Assembly: GCF_000421165.1 (NCBI RefSeq)
Contig: NZ_ATWI01000008.1
Span: 928,595-992,594 of the forward strand
Reading direction: 5' to 3'
From: Marinobacter daepoensis DSM 16072
Lineage (GTDB): Bacteria > Pseudomonadota > Gammaproteobacteria > Pseudomonadales > Oleiphilaceae
Length of the DNA: 64,000 nt
Made by a program: the position numbers and the translations under genes. The notes under the pieces are model-generated. The model did not search any database. It had not been told where the DNA came from and saw nothing but the letters and a program-made list of their open reading frames with translations. Below are positions 18,268-26,309 of the stretch, one piece after another. Position 1 is the first letter of the stretch. Each line of letters opens with the position of its first letter.

Positions 18268-19035
18268 ATGTTAAAAGCGCTGAAACATCAGGTGAATGTG
18301 CTGGAATCGGTTGCGACCTCATCCTTTTCGGCCTGGCGCGGGTGCCTGGTGGTTGCTGCGGTGCCTCAACCGGAAAAGCCGCTGGTTTTGTATGACATTG
18401 AAGCCTGCCCTTTTTGCCGTCGTGTTCGTGAGGTGCTGACCGCGCTGCATCTGGATGTTGAGATCCGGCCCTGCCCGAAAGGTGGCCGTGTCTTTCGCCG
18501 GGAGGCAGAGGCCCTTGGCGGCAAACAACAGTTTCCGTTGCTGCACGACCTGAATACCGGAGACGTGTTGTACGAATCCGGCGCTATCATTGAGTACCTG
18601 TTTCGACAGTACGCTGATCGCCCGGTGCCGCGTTATTATCAGGGCCGCCCCTGGCAGACCGCGTTGGGGGTGGCCGGTTCGGGGGCCAGTGAACTCCGTG
18701 GCATGCGGGCCCGCAGCGGCCAGCGGCCAGCTGAGGGATTACACCTCTGGAGTTTTGAAGGCAGTCCGTTCTCTCGTCTCGTGCGCGAACGGCTTTGTGA
18801 GTCTGAGATCCCGTATACCTTGCATAACCTTGGAAAAGAACACTGGACCGAGGTTGGGCCCGCCCGGCAACGGATCAAACCCGGCGCTTACCAACCGATT
18901 CCGGGAGGAAAGCGCGATGCGTTCTTCCAGAAGCATGGCCGGGTACAGGTGCCTTATCTCGAAGACCCGAATACCGGCGAAGCGCTGTTTGAGTCGTCCC
19001 GTATTCTGAATTATCTCGAAACCACATACGGGTAA
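18268..19035 (+). CDS. Tandem glutathione S-transferase N-domain protein
   Basis: 255-aa protein made of two thioredoxin-fold GST_N/glutaredoxin-like domains. Domain 1 (about 30-115) has a glutaredoxin-type YDIEACPFCRRVREVL and FPLLHDLNTGDVLYESGAII; domain 2 (about 175-255) repeats this as WSFEGSPFSRLVRER and VPYLEDPNTGEALFESSRI, but with Ser in place of both cysteines. No GST_C helical domain follows. Start at 18268 is set by AAGGGA; the longer frame lacks a site. Probably a redox or glutathione-dependent protein; function unknown. Confidence 0.8.
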   Translation: MLKALKHQVNVLESVATSSFSAWRGCLVVAAVPQPEKPLVLYDIEACPFCRRVREVLTALHLDVEIRPCPKGGRVFRREAEALGGKQQFPLLHDLNTGDVLYESGAIIEYLFRQYADRPVPRYYQGRPWQTALGVAGSGASELRGMRARSGQRPAEGLHLWSFEGSPFSRLVRERLCESEIPYTLHNLGKEHWTEVGPARQRIKPGAYQPIPGGKRDAFFQKHGRVQVPYLEDPNTGEALFESSRILNYLETTYG

Positions 19036-19121
19036 CAGGGCTGCCCGGGCGGGGCTGGTAATCCGGAGGCCAGCCGGTATCATTTGCGAGATCAGTGTGT
19101 TTTCCGAACCTCAGGAGCGTT

Positions 19122-19535
19122 ATGTATACCGGCCAGTGCCTGTGCGGCGATATCCAGTTTGAATACGACGGCCCGGTTGGGCCGGTGGCGTTGTGTCATT
19201 GCAGCCAGTGTCGCCGCAACCATGGCAGTGCGTTCTCGGCCAGTGCGCCGGTTCAGAGGGTTCGGTTTCGTTTTGTGGCTGGTGAAAACCGGCTAACCGA
19301 GTTCGAATCCCGCCCGGGTAAATACCGGGCGTTCTGCAGCCGCTGCGGTAGCCCGATCTATAGCCGGGTTGACGCCATTCCCGGCATTCTCCGTTTGCGT
19401 ACCGGTGTAATTAATGAGCCTCTGGGGAAAAAAGCGGCTCAGCATGTGTATGTTGGGTCTAAGTCCGACTGGTTTGACATCACGGACGATCTGCCCCAGT
19501 TCGAGAAAACCGAGCGAACCAACGACCCGCATTGA
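19122..19535 (+). CDS. GFA family (CENP-V-like) protein
   Basis: 137-aa zinc protein of the glutathione-dependent formaldehyde-activating enzyme family. The zinc/cysteine motifs GQCLCGDIQ, CHCSQCRRNHGSAF and FCSRCGSPIYS are all present in order. The start at 19122 follows CAGGAG; an upstream in-frame ATG at 19095 has no site. Most family members are not formaldehyde-related, so the enzymatic name should not be pressed. Confidence 0.88.
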   Translation: MYTGQCLCGDIQFEYDGPVGPVALCHCSQCRRNHGSAFSASAPVQRVRFRFVAGENRLTEFESRPGKYRAFCSRCGSPIYSRVDAIPGILRLRTGVINEPLGKKAAQHVYVGSKSDWFDITDDLPQFEKTERTNDPH

Positions 19536-19539
19536 CGCC

Positions 19540-20658
19540 TCAATCTGCAGGCGCCAGCCGGTATAGCTTGCCGTCGCTGGAATCTGTCAGCAACCAGAGC
19601 GCGCCGTCCGGGCCCATGCGAACGTCCCGGATGCGCTCACCAAGGCCGGTGAGGAGGTCTTCCTCTTCGGTCACCGTTTCTCCGTCCAGCTTCAGCCGCA
19701 CCAGTTTCTGCTGTTTCAGTGCGCCGACAAAGAGATCATTCCGCCATTGCGGGAACCGTTCCCCGGAATAGAACGCCATGCCGGACGGCGCAATGGATGG
19801 GTCCCAGTAGTGCAGGGGATCGGTGACCCCCGTCATGGTGGTTTTGCCTGAAATGGGCAGGCCGGAGTAGTCGATGCCGTAGGTGACCATGGGCCAGCCG
19901 TAGTTATGCCCGGCGCGAAGTACGTTGATCTCGTCGCCGCCCCGGGGGCCGTGTTCGTGACTCCAGATTTCCCCGGTTTCGGGGTGCGGCGTCATGCCCT
20001 GAATGTTTCGGTTGCCGTAGGTGAACAAGGTGTCGTTGAACCCGGGGCGCGAGAGGAACGGATTGCCTTCTGCCGGGGCTCCGTTGAGCGTGATTCGGTG
20101 CACGCCACCGGCATCGTCTCCGGTATCCTGCGCCCGGTCCATCTCACCCCGGTCGCCCACGGCAATGTAGAGATTGCCGCTGCCATCGAATGCCATGCGG
20201 CCCGCAAAATGGCGGCTGGTGCCGGATCGGGGCAAGGCTTCGAAAATCACCTCCACCTTGTTCAGAGCCGTGCCGTCAAAAACTGCCCGTGCCACACGGG
20301 TGGTCATGCCCTGCCGGTTTTTGTGGGCGTAACTCAGAAACAACAGTCTGTTGTTGTCGAAATCCGGATGCAACTGTACATCCAGCAAACCGCCCTGGCC
20401 GGAGGCCACCAGGTCTGGCAGGCCGGTGACCGGTGCCGAAACTCGATGGTCCTGCCCGATCATACGCAGCCGACCCGCTCGTTCAGTTACCAGCAGGGCG
20501 CCGTCGGGCAGAAACGCCAGACTCCAGGGATGTTCCAAGCCCTCGGCTATGGTTTCCAGCCGGAAGTCGTGGTGTCGGGAGCTGAACGACTGCTCGCCAA
20601 GGGCTGGGGCAGTGGTGGTTACAGCCCACAGGACAAGCAAGGCTATTGAGCGTTTCAT
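19540..20658 (-). CDS. PQQ-dependent sugar dehydrogenase (YliI/Asd-like)
   Basis: 372-aa secreted beta-propeller of the soluble glucose/aldose sugar dehydrogenase family. The signal peptide is MKRSIALLVLW through APALGEQ. Family motifs visible are LEHPWSLAFLPDG near residue 42, LLDVQLHPDF, the Ca/PQQ-site region IQGMTPHPETGEIWSHEHG with GGDEINVL, and WDPSIAPSGMAFY. AAGGAGA precedes the ATG at 20658, so the longer frame to 20739 is not used. Gene ends five bases from the convergent GFA gene. Confidence 0.88.
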   Translation of the reverse strand: MKRSIALLVLWAVTTTAPALGEQSFSSRHHDFRLETIAEGLEHPWSLAFLPDGALLVTERAGRLRMIGQDHRVSAPVTGLPDLVASGQGGLLDVQLHPDFDNNRLLFLSYAHKNRQGMTTRVARAVFDGTALNKVEVIFEALPRSGTSRHFAGRMAFDGSGNLYIAVGDRGEMDRAQDTGDDAGGVHRITLNGAPAEGNPFLSRPGFNDTLFTYGNRNIQGMTPHPETGEIWSHEHGPRGGDEINVLRAGHNYGWPMVTYGIDYSGLPISGKTTMTGVTDPLHYWDPSIAPSGMAFYSGERFPQWRNDLFVGALKQQKLVRLKLDGETVTEEEDLLTGLGERIRDVRMGPDGALWLLTDSSDGKLYRLAPAD

Positions 20659-20739
20659 CGCGTCTCCTTTGGTTCGGCTTTCTTGGGGAACACTGGCCCG
20701 ACGGATACCGTCCTCCGACAATACCAAAGTGTAGGGCAC

Positions 20740-20766
20740 AAAAAAGCCACCGGTTGCGGTGGCTTT
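20740..20766 (-). terminator. Terminator of a lost minus-strand gene
   Basis: Stem AAAGCCACCG / CGGTGGCTTT with a short loop; read on the minus strand it is followed by a U-run (plus-strand A-run at 20739-20745). It stands directly downstream of the TonB-receptor C-terminal remnant and has no other gene to serve. Confidence 0.75.
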
Positions 20767-20788
20767 CGATGTACCGATCTCAGGAAAG

Positions 20789-20833
20789 TCAGAAACGATA
20801 GCTCAGGGCGAGCGACCAGTTGTTCCGGCCAGG
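20789..20833 (-). pseudogene. C-terminal remnant of a TonB-dependent receptor
   Basis: Minus-strand reading gives PGRNNWSLALSYRF then TGA. Alternating aromatic/hydrophobic residues ending in Phe are the signature of the last beta-strand of a TonB-dependent outer-membrane receptor. Upstream the frame soon hits a stop and receptor similarity is not visible, so only about 14 codons survive. It keeps its own terminator and sits beside a FhuF-like reductase and Fur-like sites, which fits a deleted siderophore receptor gene. Identification is by motif only. Confidence 0.6.
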
Positions 20834-20888
20834 CTGCTGCATTCCCTGGCAAGGGGTGTTCAGGTGTCAGGTTTCTAATAATGATTGT

Positions 20889-20907
20889 AATGATATGCGT
20901 TATCATT
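20889..20907. promoter_or_regulatory. Fur box
   Basis: AATGATATGCGTTATCATT is a near-perfect 19-base inverted repeat, matching 11 of 14 arm positions of the 7-1-7 Fur consensus TGATAAT-n-ATTATCA. A further AATGATT half-site lies at 20880-20886. It is 59 bases upstream of the 30-codon ORF at 20966. Confidence 0.72.
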
Positions 20908-20965
20908 TAAAAGGGAGTGGAGGATCTAACCTGATCATTCAACGGGGTAAAGGGGGAGCCAGGTG

Positions 20966-21058
20966 ATGGAACATGAAGTGCAGGAAGGCCTTAAGATCGC
21001 CGTGTCGGCAATCAGTGTTCTGCTGGTTGTTTTTGTGGGCCTGCTTCTGATGTCTTGA
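20966..21058 (+). CDS. 30-aa single-pass membrane micropeptide, Fur-controlled
   Basis: Short ORF reading MEHEVQEGLK then a hydrophobic helix (VSAISVLLVVFVGLLLMS) and stop: a charged N-terminus of 10 residues followed by one membrane segment. AGGGGGAG lies eight bases before the ATG (an in-frame GTG just upstream is also possible). A Fur box is 59 bases upstream. Its 3' half overlaps the convergent end of the FhuF-like gene by 47 bases. Unrecognised; could be a real iron-starvation micropeptide or the N-terminus left over from a deleted inner-membrane gene. Confidence 0.5.
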   Translation: MEHEVQEGLKIAVSAISVLLVVFVGLLLMS

Positions 21059-21821
21059 GACTGTCCATGCGGTCTTTCCGGTAGATGCCGCAGGTTCCGC
21101 AATACCCGCCTTCGGGGAGCCGATGCTTCAGACAGCACCCCCGGCGCTGGGGGATGGCACATCGCTGCTGGCTGAATTCAGCCGGAATCCAGTCAATGTA
21201 ACGGTTCGCATCGCAGTCGAAGCCTGACAGCCAACGGCTGGCCTGTTGGCACAGCAGGTCTGGATCAACCTGATTCCACACCAGCGAATAAGGCGCGCCC
21301 AGCGCCAGACCTACGCTGCTCCAGTATGCGCCGGGGCTGACGCCAACGTCTTGTCGGAAAACCGGATACCAGCTCCGCATCTGTTCGGCCAGCGCCTGTG
21401 CAAAGTCATCGGGGCCCAGCGGCACGTCGTGTTCTGTGAGATGGTGCCAGCGTGGAGTACCCGCCGGTGTCGGGTCGTCTTTGCACAGGAATACCTGGTG
21501 CGGGTCCAGAGCCGTTCCGACGCCGTCGCGGAACAGCCGAATCACCATGGGGCCGATAATCTGCAGTGACAGATTCTTGTGCAGCACCGACACGCAGGCT
21601 TTATGCATCCGCGGGTGCCCGGCGGCCGGGCATTCGTCCCGAACCTGTTGTTCCAGAAGGGCTGGATCATCAAGCAATTGAGCCAGTGAAAATAAGGCTG
21701 GTTGCCTGGTTGTATCTGGTGCCAGAGCGCTGTTCAGGAGCTCTGACGGGTTAAGGTTGTGGCTGGCCAGCAGGTGTTCATAATCCGCCAGCCACAGTTC
21801 GCCTGTATTAGCTTCGCCCAT
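21012..21821 (-). CDS. FhuF-like siderophore-iron reductase
   Basis: 269-aa protein with the C-terminal [2Fe-2S] motif of FhuF-type reductases: CC in RRGCCLKHRLP, ten residues, then CGTC in GGYCGTCGIY. The central region (LSLQIIGPMVIRLFRDG) matches the FhuF/IucA-like domain layout. Such reductases release iron from imported ferric siderophores in the cytoplasm. GGGGGG precedes the ATG at 21821. Its neighbours on both sides are remnants of siderophore-uptake genes, so the gene may be a survivor of a larger operon. Confidence 0.78.
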   Translation of the reverse strand: MGEANTGELWLADYEHLLASHNLNPSELLNSALAPDTTRQPALFSLAQLLDDPALLEQQVRDECPAAGHPRMHKACVSVLHKNLSLQIIGPMVIRLFRDGVGTALDPHQVFLCKDDPTPAGTPRWHHLTEHDVPLGPDDFAQALAEQMRSWYPVFRQDVGVSPGAYWSSVGLALGAPYSLVWNQVDPDLLCQQASRWLSGFDCDANRYIDWIPAEFSQQRCAIPQRRGCCLKHRLPEGGYCGTCGIYRKDRMDSLKTSEAGPQKQPAEH

Positions 21822-21930
21822 GACGGCTTACCCCCCACAGCAATGACACACCACCGGTTACCTGGCCGGGGAGAATATTCGTGCTGCCAACGCGGACGGT
21901 AAGGTTCCGGACTTCAAAAAACGCAGGCAT
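21808..21930 (-). pseudogene. N-terminal remnant of a FecE-type ABC ATPase
   Basis: Minus-strand frame MPAFFEVRNLTVRVGSTNIL is the typical first strand of an iron-siderophore ABC ATPase. It then jumps to PGQVTGGVSLLWGVS and stops after 40 codons, where a full gene would continue through the Walker A loop. An internal deletion (the usual ISL-type linker is missing) and loss of the rest are inferred. It overlaps the start of the FhuF-like gene and has a Fur-like site just upstream. Confidence 0.5.
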
Positions 21931-21959
21931 TCAGATCTCCCTGTTCATGTGCCAGGCAG

Positions 21960-21980
21960 GATAATCTAAATGCGAATATC
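21960..21980. promoter_or_regulatory. Fur-like box
   Basis: GATAATCTAAATGCGAATAT(C): array of GATAAT-like hexamers (6/6, 3/6, 4/6), centred about 40 bases upstream of the FecE-remnant ATG on the minus strand. Weaker than the 20889 box. Confidence 0.4.
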
Positions 21981-21982
21981 TA

Positions 21983-22441
21983 TCAATTGGTGTTGCGTGC
22001 GTTCTTCTGCAGCCACCGGTCAAGCTGGTCGGCGAACTCCTTTCGGTCGCCCTGACTGAAAGGCGCAGGGCCTCCGGTGACCTGCCCGGCACTGCGCATC
22101 TCCTCCATGAAGTTTCGCATGGCCAGGCGCTGGCGGATGTTCTCTTTGGTGAACGCCTGCCCCCGGGGGTTGAACACATCGGCGCCTTTCTCAATGGCTT
22201 CGGCGGCCAGCGGGATGTCCTGGGTAATCACCAGATCGCCTTTGCTCATCTGGTCCATGATTTCGTTATCGGCAACGTCAAAACCGTGAGGCACCTGCCG
22301 ACGACTGATGAACGGGCTGGGTGGCAGGCTGATGGCGTGGTTGGCAATGAACGTTGTCTGGATGTGCCAACGGGTGGCGGCGCGGCAGAGAATCTCCCGG
22401 ATGGGAACAGGGCAGGCATCGGCGTCGACCCAGATTGGCAT
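21983..22441 (-). CDS. YaiI/YqxD (DUF188) family protein
   Basis: 152-aa protein of the DUF188 family, a PIN-like fold. The N-terminal IWVDADACPVPIREIL and central GDLVITQDIPLAAEA with the conserved acidic residues are diagnostic, as is the C-terminal RKEFADQLDRWL. Function unknown; nuclease activity has been suggested from the fold. The ATG at 22441 lies 154 bases from the divergent YjdM gene. Confidence 0.9.
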   Translation of the reverse strand: MPIWVDADACPVPIREILCRAATRWHIQTTFIANHAISLPPSPFISRRQVPHGFDVADNEIMDQMSKGDLVITQDIPLAAEAIEKGADVFNPRGQAFTKENIRQRLAMRNFMEEMRSAGQVTGGPAPFSQGDRKEFADQLDRWLQKNARNTN

Positions 22442-22555
22442 GTCAGGTTTCCTTGATTGGTGTGCTGGGAGGCCAGTGTAACCTTCCGGCGCGGCAACCT
22501 GTTAGCACCTCCGGGCCCGGGCTGGCATGCCCCTGAACTTTATCGGGGTTTGTGG

Positions 22556-22564
22556 TGGTATAAT
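22556..22564 (+). promoter_or_regulatory. Extended -10 promoter of yjdM
   Basis: TGGTATAAT: a TGn extension directly before a consensus TATAAT, 32 bases before the ATG at 22596. No good -35 is seen at the right spacing, which is usual for extended -10 promoters. Confidence 0.6.
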
Positions 22565-22595
22565 CTGGTGCTCATCCAATTAACAGGAAATGATA

Positions 22596-22934
22596 ATGTC
22601 CCAGTTACCTCCATGCCCGCAGTGCAATTCTGAATACACCTATGAAGACGGTGTTCAGCTTGTGTGCCCCGAATGTGGCCATGAGTGGACCGAGGCAGAG
22701 CAGGCAGCCGATGAAGCCGGCAAAGTGATTCGCGATGCTAACGGTAACGAACTCCAGGACGGCGATACCGTCACCGTTATCAAGGATCTTAAAGTGAAGG
22801 GTTCCAGCCTGGTGGTAAAAGTGGGTACCAAGGTGAAGAACATCCGCCTGGTGGATGGCGACCACGACATCGACTGCAAGATCGACGGGGTCGGGGCCAT
22901 GAAGCTGAAATCCGAGTTCGTCAAGAAAGCCTGA
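22596..22934 (+). CDS. yjdM: Zinc-ribbon protein YjdM (PhnA family)
   Basis: 112-aa protein with an N-terminal zinc ribbon ([13 protein letters not shown] and CPECGHEW) and a C-terminal SH3-like KOW-type domain ([17 protein letters not shown]). Often named phnA, but it is not a phosphonate-pathway enzyme. The ATG at 22596 has AGGA eight bases upstream; the ATG at 22590 is too close to it. Confidence 0.92.
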   Translation: MSQLPPCPQCNSEYTYEDGVQLVCPECGHEWTEAEQAADEAGKVIRDANGNELQDGDTVTVIKDLKVKGSSLVVKVGTKVKNIRLVDGDHDIDCKIDGVGAMKLKSEFVKKA

Positions 22935-22942
22935 CGTACCGG

Positions 22943-22970
22943 GCTGGCACCAGAACCGTCTGGTGCCAGC
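22943..22970. terminator. Hairpin between convergent genes
   Basis: Eleven-base perfect stem GCTGGCACCAG / CTGGTGCCAGC with loop AACCGT, between the yjdM and DUF533 stops. No U-run, so it may act as a weak or Rho-assisted terminator. Confidence 0.6.
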
Positions 22971-22980
22971 AACACAAGGT

Positions 22981-23700
22981 TCAGCTGGCTGCGAGCACCT
23001 GCTGGTCCAGCTCCCGGGCCAGCCCCGGGTCCAGCTCGAGAGCGCCGGCCAGTTGTTCCAGCCAGGCCCGCTCCATGGGGTTCTGCTCGTCGATGATTAC
23101 GGCGCTGACCACATAGATCTCCCGGGCTGCCTGCGGGGAATCCGCACTCTTAGCCAGAGTGTTGGCATCCAGCGGGGCGTCGAACTGCTGCTGAATCCAC
23201 GCCTGAAGCTCATCATCTGGCCCTAACCGTTCGATTTCCTGAGTCAGGAGCTGGCGTTCGTTGGCATCGATGTGCCCATCGGCCCGGGCCGCCATGATCA
23301 TGGCCTGCAGAATCTCCAGCCCTCTGCGTTCCTGGTCGGCCCCCTGCAACTGCTCCAGTGGCTGTCCTTGCTGAGCAGCGGAGGCCGCAGCCGGGGCCTG
23401 GTTGTTGCTCTGATAGTTCTGGTAGGCCTTCCAGGCCAGCACGCCAACGCCGGCCAGGGCACCGTACTTCAGCGCCTTTCCGCCCATCTTACGACCTCGT
23501 TTGGAGCCCAGCATCAGGCCCAGGGCACCGCCGCCCAACAGACTTTTTACGTCAAAGCCGCTGCCGCCTTTACCGCCGGAAAACTGGCTGCTCAGGCTGC
23601 CCATCATCTTGTTGACGTCCATCCCGCTCTGGCTGCCATTCCGGGCCTGGCCACCCTGGGCCTGGCTCATGATCTGGTTCAGCACTGACATTACATTCAT
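22981..23700 (-). CDS. DUF533 (TerB-like) inner membrane protein
   Basis: 239-aa protein. The N-terminal half is glycine-rich and includes a weak membrane segment (LKYGALAGVGVLAWKAY near residue 90); the C-terminal half (about 140-239) is a TerB-like helical domain (LQAMIMAARADGHIDANERQ, LAGALELDPGLARELD) resembling E. coli YebE. AAGGAG precedes the ATG at 23700; the in-frame extension to 23799 lacks a site. Function unknown, possibly envelope stress. Confidence 0.85.
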   Translation of the reverse strand: MNVMSVLNQIMSQAQGGQARNGSQSGMDVNKMMGSLSSQFSGGKGGSGFDVKSLLGGGALGLMLGSKRGRKMGGKALKYGALAGVGVLAWKAYQNYQSNNQAPAAASAAQQGQPLEQLQGADQERRGLEILQAMIMAARADGHIDANERQLLTQEIERLGPDDELQAWIQQQFDAPLDANTLAKSADSPQAAREIYVVSAVIIDEQNPMERAWLEQLAGALELDPGLARELDQQVLAAS

Positions 23701-23936
23701 GGTCGGGCTCCTTTTTCGACAGGTTGTCGATGACTGTGTAATCGATTCTAGCGCCAGTAAACCGGATTCGGCATGAACGCAGGATGAACAGATTGTCAAA
23801 GTGCGGCAGGCAAAGTTCCCGGCGCCGGGATTTTTTCTGATAAGGTGTTCATAAATCGGAGTGCGGATCTCATGATTACTCCTATAATGTTGTTTGGCGG
23901 GTAAAATCCACTCATCGGGACAAATGGACTGACCTC

Positions 23937-26243
23937 TTGGCGGCTCTGAAACGCAACATCTGGGCGCTGTATTTAGTCATCGTCGTAGTCGGCTTTGTGC
24001 TGTTGGCGGTGTCGTTGCATCAACGCTGGAAAGCCACGCTCTCCGATGAAATGTCCTATCAGCTGTCCCGGGCTGAGCTGATCTCCCAATCCGTTCACAG
24101 CCTGTTCCGGACCCAGGAACTGGTACTGGATGCGGTGGGCCGGGAACTGCTCAACAAAGGCGACGTGCTGACGGAGCGGAAAGAAGTTCCGCTGCTGGAC
24201 AGCATACTCTCCGTCAATCCCTCGCTGGTGGGCTTCGGCCTTGCCCGCCCGGATGGAAGATTGGTGCGCACCAGCACCAACCTGGCTTCTGTCGATTTAC
24301 CCAACCTCCTTGAGAACCCGAACACCGCACCAGGTTTCGAGCGCGCGCTCCGGTCTGATGTGATGGTGGTTGGCCGAACCTACTATGTGGAAGCGGTTCA
24401 GGACTGGCTGATCCCCATTCGCAAGGCGCTTCGTGATAGCGAAGGAAAGGTGGTTGCCGTGATGACCGCCGGGCTGCGCCTTGGCGCAGAGGGTTCCGTG
24501 CTGAACCCGAACCTGCATGACGGTGCCGACGACAGCGTGATCCTGTTCCGGGAATTCGACAAGTACGTGCAGTTCATGTCGCGGGACGGTGCCGAGCCGG
24601 AGCAGTATTCGGTAAGTCGAGTAGACCAGGCCAAGCAGACCGCCCAGCAAAAAGAGCTGGAAGCCGCCGCTGGCAGCACCATCGCCGACATTATGTCGAG
24701 CACCAACGCGGTGGTCTTCAGCATGACCCGGGACGACAACGACTACCTGACCGCCTCCATTTACGACCCCCGCTACCAGCTCTGGACCGTGTCTGAGACC
24801 CGGTTTGCGCCGCTGTACCGGGATTTCCTCGGAACCCTGATCCCTTACTTCTTTGGCTTTGTTGTGGGCGCGTGGCTTCTGTTCATGCTGTTCCGGATTA
24901 TCGACCGTGCAGAGCGGGAGCGCCGGCGAGAGTTGCTGTACCAGGCCCGGCACGACGACCTGACCGGGCTTCTCAACCGCTCCGGATTGCTCGATTGCCT
25001 GGAAGAACGGTTGTCGCTGGCCAGGCCCTTCAGCCTGGTGCTCATCAACATCGATAACTTCAGCGGCATCAACGATCGCTTCGGGCTGGAATACGGCGAC
25101 CACACCCTGGTGGAGTTTGGTCGGCGACTGGAGCGCCTGACAGACCGACAAGATGATCTGGCGCGCCTGGGCAGCGACGAGTTTGCGATTGTCACCCCGA
25201 ACACCGACATCGGCTCGCTTACCGTGGCGTGCCGGGAACTGGTGGAAGACCTGGCCAAGATGTTTGAAGTGGGTCGCCTGCGCCTGCAAGTCGGCGCCAG
25301 TGTCGGCGTGGCGCGTTACCCGGAAGACGGAGACTCCCTCAGCAAACTCATTCGCAGTGCCCACCTGGCCCTGTACGAAGCCAAAGAGAGCCGAAGCTCG
25401 GTGGTGGTCTACAAGGCGGACATGGAAACCGCTTATTTGAGGCGGTTGACCGTGGAGCAGCGCCTCCGTTACGGACTGGCGACCGACGCCCTGTACATGG
25501 TGTATCAGCCACAGGTGAACCAGGCCGGCACCATTGTGGGCCTGGAAGCCCTGGTGCGCTGGCAGGACGAAGAACTGGGCAGTGTCTCGCCCTCAGAGTT
25601 TGTGGATGTGGCTGAAAAAAGCGGCCTGATGATTCCTCTGGGTGCCTTCGTGCTGGACACCAGCCTGAAAGAATTCCGTGAGCTGAGTGCTGCCCTGAAC
25701 ACACCGCTGGACCTGGCCATCAACATATCGGTGATCCAGTTCTGCCAGCCGGGGTTTGTAGACGCCGTACTGGCCGCGCTCAGAAAGCACGACGTGCCGC
25801 CCCCGGTGCTGGTGCTGGAAATTACCGAAACCCTGTTCATGGGCAACTTTGAACGAGCACTGAAGACCATCTGCGATTTGCGCAAGCACGGTATCCGGCT
25901 GGCCATGGACGACTTCGGAACCGGCTATTCTTCCCTGAGCCTGCTGCGGCAGCTGCCCCTCGATGAGCTGAAAATCGACAAGAGTTTTATCGATGGCCTG
26001 GTGGATGATGAACGGGCCGCCAACATGGTGCGCAGCATCGTCGCCATTGCCGAGAGCCACAACATGAGCCTGATTGCCGAAGGGGTAGAAGAGCAGAAAC
26101 AGGTGGATGCACTGACGACCATGGGGTGTGGCCGCTTTCAGGGCTACTTCTTCAGCCGGCCACTGCCCATGGCCGACCTGAAGAAACAACTGATCGGCAG
26201 CGCCAGACAGCCCGACGCCCCTGCGACCATTCGTCGCTCCTGA
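23937..26243 (+). CDS. Membrane-bound GGDEF-EAL cyclic-di-GMP protein
   Basis: 768-aa signalling protein. One N-terminal membrane helix (IWALYLVIVVVGFVLLAV), a periplasmic Cache/PDC-like sensor (about 30-285), a second helix (LIPYFFGFVVGAWLLFMLF), a GGDEF domain (about 335-490) and an EAL domain (about 510-750). The GGDEF signature is RLGSDEFAIV, a G-to-S change, so cyclase activity is uncertain. The EAL domain keeps GLEALVRW, LEITETLF, MDDFGTGYSSL, LKIDKSFI and IAEGVE, so phosphodiesterase activity is likely. The start is a TTG; an ATG at 23924 is immediately stopped. Confidence 0.9.
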   Translation: MAALKRNIWALYLVIVVVGFVLLAVSLHQRWKATLSDEMSYQLSRAELISQSVHSLFRTQELVLDAVGRELLNKGDVLTERKEVPLLDSILSVNPSLVGFGLARPDGRLVRTSTNLASVDLPNLLENPNTAPGFERALRSDVMVVGRTYYVEAVQDWLIPIRKALRDSEGKVVAVMTAGLRLGAEGSVLNPNLHDGADDSVILFREFDKYVQFMSRDGAEPEQYSVSRVDQAKQTAQQKELEAAAGSTIADIMSSTNAVVFSMTRDDNDYLTASIYDPRYQLWTVSETRFAPLYRDFLGTLIPYFFGFVVGAWLLFMLFRIIDRAERERRRELLYQARHDDLTGLLNRSGLLDCLEERLSLARPFSLVLINIDNFSGINDRFGLEYGDHTLVEFGRRLERLTDRQDDLARLGSDEFAIVTPNTDIGSLTVACRELVEDLAKMFEVGRLRLQVGASVGVARYPEDGDSLSKLIRSAHLALYEAKESRSSVVVYKADMETAYLRRLTVEQRLRYGLATDALYMVYQPQVNQAGTIVGLEALVRWQDEELGSVSPSEFVDVAEKSGLMIPLGAFVLDTSLKEFRELSAALNTPLDLAINISVIQFCQPGFVDAVLAALRKHDVPPPVLVLEITETLFMGNFERALKTICDLRKHGIRLAMDDFGTGYSSLSLLRQLPLDELKIDKSFIDGLVDDERAANMVRSIVAIAESHNMSLIAEGVEEQKQVDALTTMGCGRFQGYFFSRPLPMADLKKQLIGSARQPDAPATIRRS

Positions 26244-26309
26244 ATGCTTTGAAGTGACCGCCCGGCGCCGCTACATTAGTGATATTTGTCATTGAACAAG
26301 GAACGCCTG

